Made by a program: the position numbers and the translations under genes. A stretch of 64,000 nucleotides of DNA from JAQGMV01 sp035626595 (lineage in GTDB: Bacteria > Pseudomonadota > Gammaproteobacteria > Burkholderiales > SG8-41), in contig DASPNJ010000046.1 in NCBI GenBank assembly GCA_035626595.1, positions 33,685 to 97,684 of the forward strand. Direction: 5' to 3'. Below are positions 44,609-52,650 of this stretch, one piece after another. How positions within the stretch are numbered: the first letter of the stretch is position 1; every line of letters starts with the position of its first letter. Below the pieces are notes generated by a model, which saw only the letters and a list, made by a program, of their open reading frames with translations, was not told where the DNA came from and did not search any database.

Positions 44609-45577
44609 ATGGGACTTCGTCTGACCATCTGTGGTGTCGCTGCCGCGCTCGCGATGGCGACCGGCGTCGCAGCCGCGCAGGACTATCCCGTCAAGCCGAT
44701 ACGCATCGTCGTGCCCTTCGGCGCGGGTAGTGCGACCGATGCGCTGGCGCGAACGATCGGCCCCAAGATGACCGAAATGTGGGGCCAGCAGGTGATCGTG
44801 GAGAACCGGCCCGGCGCCGGCAGCGTCGTCGGGACGTCGGTCGTCGCGAAAGCGCCGCCCGACGGCTACACGCTGCTCGTGGTGTCGGCGAGCCACGCGA
44901 TCAACGCGACGCTGTACTCCAAGCTCCCGTTCGATCCGGTGAAGGACTTCGCCGGCATTACGCCGCTCGCGCTCATTCCGAATATCCTGATCGTGCACCC
45001 GTCGCTGCCGGTGAAAAGCGTGAAGGAGCTGATCGCGCTCGCGAAATCGAAACCCGGCACGTTCAATTACACCTCGGCGGGCGTCGGCTCGAACTCGCAT
45101 CTGAATGGAGCGCTCTTCCGCAGCACGGCGGGGATCGACATCGTGCACGTGCCGTTCAGGGGCTTCGCGGAAGCGATCACCGAGATCGTCTCGGGGCGCC
45201 TCGAGATGACGTTCGCGCCGGCTATCCTCGCCTCGCCGTACATCAAGGCCAATCGAGTGCGGCCGCTCGCCGTCGGCAGCAGCAAACGCTCGTCGGCGTT
45301 TCCGCAGTTGCCGACGATGGTCGAAGCCGGCGTCAAGGACTGCGTGTTCGACGGCTGGTTCGGCCTGATCACCGTCGCCGGGACGCCAAAGCCGGTGATC
45401 GAGAAGCTCAACGGAGCCGTGCTAAAAATCCTGGCGACGCCCGACGTCGCCGCGCAGCTCCGGAATCAGGGCGCGGATCCCATGCCGATGAGCGCGGACG
45501 AATACGACAAGTACATCCGCGCCGAGGTCGTGAAGCTCGGCAGGATCGTCAAAGAGTCCGGGGCGAAAGCCGAGTAA
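44609..45577 (+). CDS. Bug/TctC-family periplasmic solute-binding protein
   Basis: 322 aa, with a signal peptide (1-25, cleavage after AAA-QDYP) and the family opening YPVKPIRIVVPFGAGSATD. Other hallmarks are ENRPGAGS, the PPDGYTLL loop and the VPFRG segment. These proteins bind carboxylates or other small molecules. Many, like this one, have no adjacent TctAB membrane genes. ATG 44609 is preferred because it has GGAGGGAGGGG upstream and begins the signal peptide; the frame is open further upstream through a hydrolase remnant. The TAA overlaps the next ATG. Confidence 0.92.
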   Translation: MGLRLTICGVAAALAMATGVAAAQDYPVKPIRIVVPFGAGSATDALARTIGPKMTEMWGQQVIVENRPGAGSVVGTSVVAKAPPDGYTLLVVSASHAINATLYSKLPFDPVKDFAGITPLALIPNILIVHPSLPVKSVKELIALAKSKPGTFNYTSAGVGSNSHLNGALFRSTAGIDIVHVPFRGFAEAITEIVSGRLEMTFAPAILASPYIKANRVRPLAVGSSKRSSAFPQLPTMVEAGVKDCVFDGWFGLITVAGTPKPVIEKLNGAVLKILATPDVAAQLRNQGADPMPMSADEYDKYIRAEVVKLGRIVKESGAKAE

Positions 45578-46668
45578 TGACCGGGCCAGGCAAAGACAAG
45601 CGCGTCGAGATCGCGATCCACAACTGGGCGCCGCGATTCGTATCGGCCGGCGTGCCGCTCGCCGACTTCGAGGAAGTCACCGCGCAGATCGAGCGTTGGG
45701 ATGACTGGTGCGCGGTGTGGTCTCGGCGCGCCGCGCTGCACGAGTCGCTGGGACGCGAGGCGCTCTCGCAGGGCTACAACCGCTCCGCCGCCGGCCACCT
45801 CACGCGCGCGGCACTGTGCTATCACTTCGGCAAGTTCATGTTCGTGCACGCGCCGGACGAGATGCGCCGCGCGCACGAAAAAGTCGTGGAGTGTCGCAGC
45901 CTCGCGCTGCCGCATCTCGATCCGCCGGGCGAGCGCGTCGAGATCCCGTACGAGGGGCGCACCCTCTACGGCATTCTCCGTAAGCCGAACCGGCCGCACA
46001 CGCCGGGCAAAGCGCCCGTGATCGTCATGTGCGTGGGCCTCGATTCGACGAAGGAAGAGCTCGACGTCTACGAGAACATCTTTCTGGACCGCGGCATGGC
46101 GACGCTTGCGTTCGACGGTCCGGGCCAGGGCGAGGCCGAGTACGACCTGCCGATCCGCGGCGACTACGAAGCGCCGGTGCACGCGGTGAACGACTACGTC
46201 GGCACGCGCGGCGATCTCGACGCCGACAGGATCGGGATCATGGGCGTCTCACTCGGCGGCTACTACTCCGCGCGCGCCGCGGCTTTCGACAAGCGCATCA
46301 AAGCGTGCCTTTCGTTCTCGGGCCCTTATAGCTGGGTCGAGATCTTCGACGGGCGTAACGAGTTGTCGCGTGAAGCGTTCCGCGTGCGCAGCCATTCGAG
46401 GACGATGGAGGAGGCGCGCGAGAAGGCGCGCACGCTCACGCTCGAAGGCGCCGCGATGCGCATCAGGTGCCCGATTTACATCGTCGCCGGAGAGCTGGAC
46501 CGCCTGACGCCGCCGGCCAACGCGGAGCGTATCGCCGCGGAGGTTGCAGGTCCGAAAGTGCTGGAGATCGTCAAAGGCGGCAATCACGTCGTGAACAACC
46601 GGCGCTACAGCTACCAGACGCAGAGTGCGGACTGGATGGCGGCGCAACTCGCCGTGCCGAAGAGCTGA
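45577..46668 (+). CDS. Alpha/beta hydrolase, dihydroxypseudooxynicotine hydrolase-like (paralogue 1)
   Basis: 363 aa with an N-terminal helical cap (1-120) and an alpha/beta hydrolase core. The nucleophile is Ser225 in GVSLGG, the acid Asp308 in GELDRL and the base His337 in GGNHVV. The layout, including FDGPGQGEAEYDL, matches the family containing 2,6-dihydroxypseudooxynicotine hydrolase, which cleaves C-C bonds, and related esterases. The start overlaps the Bug TAA. A close paralogue follows 19 bp later, so this arose by tandem duplication. Actual substrate unknown. Confidence 0.88.
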   Translation: MTGPGKDKRVEIAIHNWAPRFVSAGVPLADFEEVTAQIERWDDWCAVWSRRAALHESLGREALSQGYNRSAAGHLTRAALCYHFGKFMFVHAPDEMRRAHEKVVECRSLALPHLDPPGERVEIPYEGRTLYGILRKPNRPHTPGKAPVIVMCVGLDSTKEELDVYENIFLDRGMATLAFDGPGQGEAEYDLPIRGDYEAPVHAVNDYVGTRGDLDADRIGIMGVSLGGYYSARAAAFDKRIKACLSFSGPYSWVEIFDGRNELSREAFRVRSHSRTMEEAREKARTLTLEGAAMRIRCPIYIVAGELDRLTPPANAERIAAEVAGPKVLEIVKGGNHVVNNRRYSYQTQSADWMAAQLAVPKS

Positions 46669-46687
46669 GCGAGGCACAAGGACATCT

Positions 46688-47776
46688 ATGGATCTGCCAC
46701 ACGGAAAGAAAGACCCGCGCGTCGAGTCGGCGATCTCGCACTGGGCGCCGCGCTTCGTCATCAACGGCGTGCCGCTCACCGATTTCCAGGAAGTCACGGC
46801 CGGCATCGAGCGCTGGGAAGACTGGTGCAGCGCGTGGAGCGCGCGCGCCGCGCTGCACGAGGCGCTCGGCAACAAGTCTCACGCCGAAGGCTGCAATCTC
46901 TCGGCGGGCGAGCATTGGACGCGCGCGGCCGTGTGCTATCACTTCGGCAAGTTCCTGTTCGTGAACGATATGACGCAGCTGAAGCAGGCGCACATGAAGG
47001 CCGTCGAATGCCGCAACAAGGCGCTGCCGTACCTGCGACCGCCGGGCGAACGGGTGGCGATCCCCTACGAGGGCAAGCACCTGTACGGCAACCTGCGCAA
47101 GCCGGCGGGCGACGCGAGACCGCCCGTCGTGGTCATGTGCATGGGCCTCGACTCGGCCAAGGAGGAGATGGACGACTACGAGAACCGGTTCCTCGCGCGC
47201 GGTCTCGCGACGCTCGCGTTCGATGGTCCCGGCCAGGGCGAGGCGGAGTACGATTTCCCGATCTGTCCCGAGTACGAAAAGCCGGTCGGCGCGGTGATCG
47301 ATTACATCGAAAGCCGCGGCGACCTCGACGTCGATCGCGTCGGTGTGTGGGGCGTATCGCTGGGGGGCTACTACGCGCCGCGCGCGGCCGCTTTCGAAAA
47401 ACGCATCAAGGCTTGTGTGGCGCTCTCCGGCGCGTTCGAGCGCAACGGGACGTTCGAAGGCCGCCCGGTCATCAATGTCGAAGCGTTCCGCGTGCGCTCG
47501 CACAGTAAAGACCTCGACGAGTTGGCGAACGTCGCGGTGCGCATGACGCTGCGAGGTCATGCGAAGAAGATCACGTGCCCGATCTACATCGTGGCCGGGA
47601 CGAAGGACCGCCTCACGTCACCCGATGAAGCGCGCAAGCTCGCGGCGGAAGTCTCCGGGCCGTGCGTGCTGTCGGTGATCGAAGGCGGCAATCACGTGGT
47701 GAACAATCTGTGGTATCGCTATCGAGACCAGACGGCGGACTGGTTGGCCACGCAACTTGGCCAACCGCGCCGGTGA
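46688..47776 (+). CDS. Alpha/beta hydrolase, dihydroxypseudooxynicotine hydrolase-like (paralogue 2)
   Basis: 362 aa and collinear with the preceding hydrolase over its whole length. Catalytic residues are Ser224 (GVSLGG), Asp307 (GTKDRL) and His336 (GGNHVV). The N-terminal cap is also conserved. Differences cluster in the cap and in the loop after the Ser strand (GAFERNGTFEGRP here against GPYSWVEIFDGRN), which suggests different substrates rather than redundancy. It ends just before an 8-bp tandem repeat. Confidence 0.88.
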   Translation: MDLPHGKKDPRVESAISHWAPRFVINGVPLTDFQEVTAGIERWEDWCSAWSARAALHEALGNKSHAEGCNLSAGEHWTRAAVCYHFGKFLFVNDMTQLKQAHMKAVECRNKALPYLRPPGERVAIPYEGKHLYGNLRKPAGDARPPVVVMCMGLDSAKEEMDDYENRFLARGLATLAFDGPGQGEAEYDFPICPEYEKPVGAVIDYIESRGDLDVDRVGVWGVSLGGYYAPRAAAFEKRIKACVALSGAFERNGTFEGRPVINVEAFRVRSHSKDLDELANVAVRMTLRGHAKKITCPIYIVAGTKDRLTSPDEARKLAAEVSGPCVLSVIEGGNHVVNNLWYRYRDQTADWLATQLGQPRR

Positions 47777-47777
47777 A

Positions 47778-47827
47778 GTGACGTAGTGACGTAGTGACGT
47801 AGTGACGTAGTGACGCAGTGACGTAGG
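47778..47827 (+). repeat. 8-bp tandem repeat, six copies
   Basis: AGTGACGT is repeated six times head to tail (fifth copy AGTGACGC), starting right at the stop codon of the second hydrolase gene. Copy-number change here would alter the spacing to the downstream gene, not a reading frame. Confidence 0.9.
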
Positions 47828-47846
47828 GTGCGCTGGTAGCGCACCG
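47823..47846 (+). repeat. GTAGGGTGCGC palindromic repeat
   Basis: GGTGCGCT-GGT-AGCGCACC, an 8-bp perfect stem preceded by GTA. Other copies are at about 55901, 60702 and 60757. Confidence 0.8.
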
Positions 47847-47861
47847 CAATCGAGTCATCAA

Positions 47862-49220
47862 ATGGCAACGAAGAAAAAATCACCCGAGCCCAAACGCGTC
47901 CGCGCTTCCGACATCGATCCCGGGAAGCGCGCCTCCGAAGCGCCGGACGTGCTCTTCGACCCGGCGAACCCGGGCCATCGATGGGAGCGCCCGCTTCAGG
48001 CGCCCGGCCGCATGCAGGTCGATTTCGAAGAGCGCGTGGACTTCAGGCGCCTGCACGAGTATCGGCTCGCCCGCACGCGCAACGCGCTCGCGAAATCGGA
48101 GCTGGGCGCGCTGCTCGTCTTCGACCAGTACAACATCCGCTATGTTTCGAGCACCGTCATCGGCGAGTGGGCGCGCGACAAGCTGACGCGCTGGTGTCTG
48201 CTCACCGGCAATGGCGAACCCTGGGTATGGGACTTCGGCTCCGCCGCGCGGCACCACCGGATCTACGCGCCGTGGCTGCCGAAGAACCACTGTCTCGCGG
48301 GGCTGGCGGGCCTGCGCGGCGCCGTGTCTCCGCGGGTCGGTCTTTTCGAGCAGATGGCGCAGGAGGTCTACGACATCCTCGTGCAGGAAGGCGTGGCCGA
48401 CATGCCGCTGGGGATCGACGTCGTGGAGCCGCCGTTTCTCTTCGCGCTCCAGAAGCTCGGGCTCGAGGTTCGCGACGGCCAGCAGGTGATGCTCGATGCG
48501 CGCGAGATCAAGAGCCACGACGAGATCACGCTGCTCAATACGGCGGCGTCCATGGGCGACGGCGTGTACCAGGATATTTTCGAAGCGCTCAAGCCGGGCG
48601 TGCGCGAGAACGAAATCGTCGCGATGGCGACGAAGCGGCTCTACGAGATGGGCTCGGACTGCGTCGAAGCGATCAACGCCATTGCCGGAGAGCGCTGCAG
48701 CCCGCATCCGCACAATTTCACCGATCGCATGATCCGGCCGGGCGACCAGGCTTACTTCGACATCATCCAGTCGTACATGGGCTACCGCACGTGCTACTAC
48801 CGCACGTTCACGGTCGGATCGGCGACGAAGCCGCAACTCGATGCCTACAAGAAAGCACGCGCGTGGATGGACGGCGCGATCGCGATGCTCAAGCCCGGCG
48901 TATCGACGGACAAGGTTGCTCGCGCATTCCCGAAGAGCACCGAGATCGGTTTCGAGACCGAGATGGCTGCCTTCGGCTTGAACTTTTGCCATGGGCTGGG
49001 CCTGGGCCTCCACGAGCGGCCGCTCATCTCCCGGCTCAACTCGTTCAAGGATCCGTACGAGCTCAAGGCCGGCATGGTGTTCGCGGTGGAGACCTTCTGC
49101 CCCGCGACCGACGGCGTCTCGGCGGCGCGCATCGAGGAAGAGGTCGTGCTCACGCCGGACGGCGCGAAAGTCATCACGCTGTTCCCGGCGCAGGAGCTCC
49201 CGATTGCCAACAAGTACTGA
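47862..49220 (+). CDS. M24-fold (prolidase/creatinase-like) protein with one altered metal ligand
   Basis: 452 aa, two-domain 'pita-bread' protein: an N-terminal creatinase-type domain (about 55-215) and a C-terminal M24 domain (225-440). Of the five metal ligands of aminopeptidase P/prolidase, Asp300, His377, Glu410 and Glu425 are recognisable, but the second Asp (position D+11) is Cys311 in GYRTCYYRTF. Creatinases use this fold without metal, so the protein may not be a peptidase. It starts at ATG 47862 and is followed by the dehydrogenase E1alpha gene one base after its stop. Confidence 0.82.
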   Translation: MATKKKSPEPKRVRASDIDPGKRASEAPDVLFDPANPGHRWERPLQAPGRMQVDFEERVDFRRLHEYRLARTRNALAKSELGALLVFDQYNIRYVSSTVIGEWARDKLTRWCLLTGNGEPWVWDFGSAARHHRIYAPWLPKNHCLAGLAGLRGAVSPRVGLFEQMAQEVYDILVQEGVADMPLGIDVVEPPFLFALQKLGLEVRDGQQVMLDAREIKSHDEITLLNTAASMGDGVYQDIFEALKPGVRENEIVAMATKRLYEMGSDCVEAINAIAGERCSPHPHNFTDRMIRPGDQAYFDIIQSYMGYRTCYYRTFTVGSATKPQLDAYKKARAWMDGAIAMLKPGVSTDKVARAFPKSTEIGFETEMAAFGLNFCHGLGLGLHERPLISRLNSFKDPYELKAGMVFAVETFCPATDGVSAARIEEEVVLTPDGAKVITLFPAQELPIANKY

Positions 49221-49221
49221 T

Positions 49222-50247
49222 ATGGCCACATCGATCAAACCCCAGAAAACCGCACAGCCCGAGCTCGACATCGGCCGCGAAACGCGGCTCGAGCTCTATC
49301 GACAGCAGCTCGAGCTGCGCTACTGCGAGAAGCGCGCGTACGATCTATTCCTGCAGAACTTGGTCAAGGGCACCAGCCACCTTTCGCTCGGCCAGGAGGC
49401 GATCGCCGCCGGGTTCGGCGTCGCGATGCGGCCCGACGACTGGACGTTCTGCACCTATCGCGGCCACGCGCACACGCTCGCGCGCGGCGCCTCGATGGCC
49501 GGCGTTCTCGGGGAGCTCATGGGCCGCGAATGCGGGCTGCTCGGCGGCAAGGGCGGCTCGATGCATCTCACCGACGTCTCGAAAGGCGCGATGGGGTCCT
49601 ACGCGATCATCGGGGCGCACCTGCCGGTCGCCGCGGGCGCGGCCTGGAGCGCCCAGTACCGCGGCACCGGGCAAGTCGCCGTGTGTTTCTTCGGCGACGG
49701 CACCACGAACATCGGCGCGTTTCACGAGGCGCTCAATTTTTCGGTCGTCTGGAAGCTGCCCGTCGTCTTCGTCTGCGAGAACAATCTCTACATGGAGTAC
49801 ACGCCGATACGCGCGGTAACGGCGGTGGAGCACCCGGCGGCCGATCGAGCGTGTGCCTACGGTCTCGAGAAAATCGTGATCGACGGCAACGACGCGGACG
49901 AGGTCTACACCACGGCCGTGAAATACATGACCCGCGCCCGCGACGGCGGCGGTCCGGCGCTCGTCGAAGCGATCACCTACCGGCACAGCGGCCACTCGCG
50001 CGCCGATCCCGCGAAATACCGGCCGGAAGGCGAGCTCGAGAAATGGCTCCAGCGCGACCCGCTGACGCTCTATCGCGCGCGATTGCTGGAGCTCGGTTTG
50101 GCCGAAGCTACGCTGAAGGACATGGAAAGCGAAGCGATGCGCAAGGTCGACGATGCGACCGAGATCGCCAAAGCGTCCGACGTGCCTGCGCTGGACGCGA
50201 TCGAGAAGGACGTGTGGGCCGATGGAGGCGCGGCATGGCGGAACTGA
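49222..50247 (+). CDS. 2-oxoacid (pyruvate/acetoin-type) dehydrogenase E1 alpha subunit
   Basis: ThDP-binding E1alpha, 341 aa. The ThDP/Mg motif runs from GDGTTNIGAFHEALN to VCENN (about 158-190) and is complete. TYRGHAHTLARG and the phosphorylation-loop-like region YRHSGHSRADPAKYRP also match. It forms the decarboxylase with the overlapping E1beta gene. Its two-gene form and size are like acetoin or branched-chain oxoacid dehydrogenases rather than the housekeeping single-chain PDH E1 of proteobacteria. Substrate unassigned. Confidence 0.92.
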   Translation: MATSIKPQKTAQPELDIGRETRLELYRQQLELRYCEKRAYDLFLQNLVKGTSHLSLGQEAIAAGFGVAMRPDDWTFCTYRGHAHTLARGASMAGVLGELMGRECGLLGGKGGSMHLTDVSKGAMGSYAIIGAHLPVAAGAAWSAQYRGTGQVAVCFFGDGTTNIGAFHEALNFSVVWKLPVVFVCENNLYMEYTPIRAVTAVEHPAADRACAYGLEKIVIDGNDADEVYTTAVKYMTRARDGGGPALVEAITYRHSGHSRADPAKYRPEGELEKWLQRDPLTLYRARLLELGLAEATLKDMESEAMRKVDDATEIAKASDVPALDAIEKDVWADGGAAWRN

Positions 50248-51212
50248 CTTACCGTGACGCGGTGGCCGCCGGCATCGCGCAGGAGATGGCGCGCGACGAG
50301 AACGTCGTCTTCCTCGGCGAGGATGTCGCGGCCGCGGGGGGCGTGTTCAAGGCGACCGTGGGGCTGCTGGAAAAGTTCGGCCCGAAACGCGTGCGTGACT
50401 GCCCGATCTCCGAACAGGCGATCCTCGGCGCCGCGATGGGCGCGGCGATGACGGGGCTCAAACCGATCGCCGAGATCATGTTCTCGGATTTTCTCGCGGT
50501 GTGCTGGGACATCGTGGCGAACGAGATCGCCAAAACCCGCTATATGACCAACGGTCAGATCGCGCTGCCCCTCGTCATCCGCACCGCGAACGGCGCGGGC
50601 TCGCGCTTCGGCGCGCAGCACTCGCAGTCCGTCGAGAACTGGGCGATGGCCGTGCCCGGGATCAAGGTGGTCGCCCCGGCGTTCCCCGCCGACGTGAAGG
50701 GACTCCTCGCAGCCGCCGTGCGCGATCCCGACCCGGTGCTCTTTTTCGAGCAGAAGTCGCTGTACCCAATGAAAGGCGAGGTGCCCGACGGCGAATACGT
50801 CGATGAGCTCGGCAAGGCGCGCGTATTGCGCACCGGCGGCGACTGCACGATCGTCGCGCTCGCGGCGATGGTGCATCGGTCACTGGAGGCCGCCGAAATT
50901 CTCGAGAAGCAGCACGGGATCTCGTGCACGGTGGTCGACGTGCGCTCGCTGGTGCCGCTCGACACGCAGACGATCCTCACCGAGATCTCCAGGACCGGCC
51001 GGCTCGTCACGGTCGAGGAGAACCCGCGGCTCTGCGGCTGGGGCGCGGAGATCGCGTCGATCGCCGCCGACGAATGTTTCTGGGATCTCGACGGCCCGAT
51101 CCTGCGCATCACGACGCCGCACGTTCCGTTGCCGTCGGCGGACGCGCTCGAAGACGCCACGATTCCGTCGGTCGGGCGCATCGTGCGCGAGATCGCCGAG
51201 AAAATCGATTGA
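50235..51212 (+). CDS. 2-oxoacid dehydrogenase E1 beta subunit
   Basis: 325 aa transketolase-like partner of E1alpha. Characteristic segments are FLGEDVAAAGGVFKAT (N-terminal, with the ThDP-activating Glu in SEQAI following) and the C-terminal VTVEENPRLCGWG region. ATG 50235 lies inside the last codons of E1alpha (13-bp overlap), so the pair is translationally coupled. Confidence 0.93.
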   Translation: MAELTYRDAVAAGIAQEMARDENVVFLGEDVAAAGGVFKATVGLLEKFGPKRVRDCPISEQAILGAAMGAAMTGLKPIAEIMFSDFLAVCWDIVANEIAKTRYMTNGQIALPLVIRTANGAGSRFGAQHSQSVENWAMAVPGIKVVAPAFPADVKGLLAAAVRDPDPVLFFEQKSLYPMKGEVPDGEYVDELGKARVLRTGGDCTIVALAAMVHRSLEAAEILEKQHGISCTVVDVRSLVPLDTQTILTEISRTGRLVTVEENPRLCGWGAEIASIAADECFWDLDGPILRITTPHVPLPSADALEDATIPSVGRIVREIAEKID

Positions 51213-51232
51213 CGTGCAGGCACACCATCGTC

Positions 51233-51252
51233 ATGCCCGAGCAGCCGGGCAT
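51233..51252. repeat. dRS3-like 6-8-6 repeat
   Basis: ATGCCC-8 nt-GGGCAT preceded by CGTC and followed by CCAG. It has the architecture of the 20-bp dRS3 repeats described in Neisseria (ATTCCC-N8-GGGAAT). It sits in the 108-bp gap between E1beta and E2; a second copy follows E2. Confidence 0.7.
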
Positions 51253-51320
51253 CCAGAGCGCCCGGCGCGCTGGCCCCCGCCTTTGCGGGCGCGACGTAGT
51301 TGCGATATGAGGAACACGGG

Positions 51321-52607
51321 ATGGATGTAGTCATGCCGCAGCTCGGCGAGACCGTCGCCGAAGGTGTGGTCACGAAGTGGTACAAGAAAGTCGGCGAGCC
51401 GGTCAAAGCCGACGAGGCGCTGTTCGACGTCGAGACCGACAAGGTCAGCACCGAGATTCCGGCCCCGGCGAGCGGCGTGGTCGAGGCCATACTCGTCGAG
51501 GAGGGCGCGACGGTGAAAGTCGGAGCGCGGCTTGCGGTGATCCGCGAGGCGGGTGCCGCCGCGACGCAGCCGGCGCCCGGCCCACTGTCTCCCGCGGTGA
51601 CCACCGACGGCACCGGCGCGCAACGCCTGAGCCCGACGGCGGAGCACGTCGCCGCGATCGTGAAGCCGCCCTTAGCGGCGCCGGAAAGCGGCAGCCAGGC
51701 TCGTCTCTCACCGGTCGTGCGCAAGCTGATCGAGGAGCACGGCCTCGACGTACAGGCGATCGCCGGCAGCGGCCGCGAGGGCAGGATCACGCGCGCCGAC
51801 GTGCTCGATCACGTCGCGCGAATGAAAACGCAGGTGCCGCACGCGCATGGCGAGCGCATCGAGGCGACCGCGCCGGCGGCGCCCGCGGGCGCGCCGGGAC
51901 AGGCGCTGCCGCTCAGCGCCGTGCGCAGGCGCGTCGCGGAGAACATGCTGAAGTCCTGGACCAGCGTGCCGCACGTGATGCAGGTCGTCGAAGCCGACTT
52001 CCACCGCATCGAGCAGGCGCGCCGCGAGCTCGGTGCGGCATGGAAAGCGCGCGAAGGCTTCGAGCTCACCTACCTGCCGTTCGTCACGCGCGCGGTGTCG
52101 ATCGCGCTCGGCCGCTATCCGAAGTTGAATGCGACGTACAGCGAAGCAGGCGTCACGCTGCAGCGGCGCATCAACATCGGCATCGCCGTGGATCTCAACT
52201 TCGAGGGTCTCATCGTGCCGGTGGTCAAGGACGTGCCGAATAAATCGCTGCCGCAGCTCGCGCGCGAGATGCGCGATCTCGCCGTGCGCGCGCGCGCCGG
52301 GAAGCTCAAACCCGACGAGCTGACGGAAGGCACGTACACCGTCACCAACAACGGCGCGTACGGCACCGTGATTACCGCGCCCATCATCAATCCGCCTCAG
52401 GTGGCGATCCTCTCGACGGACGCCGTGCGCAAGAAGCCGGTCGTCGTCGAAGCGCCGGAGGGCGACAGTATCGCGATCCGGCCGGTGGGGACACTTGCGC
52501 AAAGCTTCGACCATCGTGCGCTCGACGGCGCGTACGCCGCGGCGTTCCTGCGCGAGCTCAAGCTGATCGTCGAGACGCGGCAGTGGGTGCAGGATCTGCA
52601 GAGTTGA
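51321..52607 (+). CDS. 2-oxoacid dehydrogenase E2 (dihydrolipoyl acyltransferase)
   Basis: 428 aa with a single N-terminal lipoyl domain (1-78, lipoylated Lys41 in VETDKVST), an Ala/Pro linker, a peripheral-subunit-binding domain (about 130-170, LSPVVRKLIEEHGLD) and the C-terminal acyltransferase domain (200-428) with catalytic His398 and Asp402 in FDHRALDG. ATG 51321 is preceded by GAGGAACACGGG. No E3 gene lies nearby, so dihydrolipoamide dehydrogenase must come from elsewhere. Confidence 0.93.
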   Translation: MDVVMPQLGETVAEGVVTKWYKKVGEPVKADEALFDVETDKVSTEIPAPASGVVEAILVEEGATVKVGARLAVIREAGAAATQPAPGPLSPAVTTDGTGAQRLSPTAEHVAAIVKPPLAAPESGSQARLSPVVRKLIEEHGLDVQAIAGSGREGRITRADVLDHVARMKTQVPHAHGERIEATAPAAPAGAPGQALPLSAVRRRVAENMLKSWTSVPHVMQVVEADFHRIEQARRELGAAWKAREGFELTYLPFVTRAVSIALGRYPKLNATYSEAGVTLQRRINIGIAVDLNFEGLIVPVVKDVPNKSLPQLAREMRDLAVRARAGKLKPDELTEGTYTVTNNGAYGTVITAPIINPPQVAILSTDAVRKKPVVVEAPEGDSIAIRPVGTLAQSFDHRALDGAYAAAFLRELKLIVETRQWVQDLQS

Positions 52608-52612
52608 CCGTC

Positions 52613-52632
52613 ATTCCCCCTCAGGCGGGAAT
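52613..52632. repeat. dRS3-like 6-8-6 repeat
   Basis: ATTCCC-CCTCAGGC-GGGAAT, an exact fit to the dRS3 consensus arms, preceded by CGTC and followed by CCAG as at 51233. It lies 5 bases after the E2 stop. Confidence 0.75.
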
Positions 52633-52650
52633 CCAGAAACAGGAAAAGCT

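Noticed and set aside
45577..47776. Naming the two hydrolases as nicotine-degradation enzymes
   Set aside because: Similarity to dihydroxypseudooxynicotine hydrolase is at family level only. None of the other nicotine or nicotinate pathway genes is recognisable, apart from a generic molybdenum hydroxylase.
49222..52607. Assigning the E1/E2 genes as acetoin dehydrogenase (acoABC)
   Set aside because: Size and gene order fit, but there is no acoR or acoX and the substrate residues cannot be judged by eye. It is left as a generic 2-oxoacid dehydrogenase.
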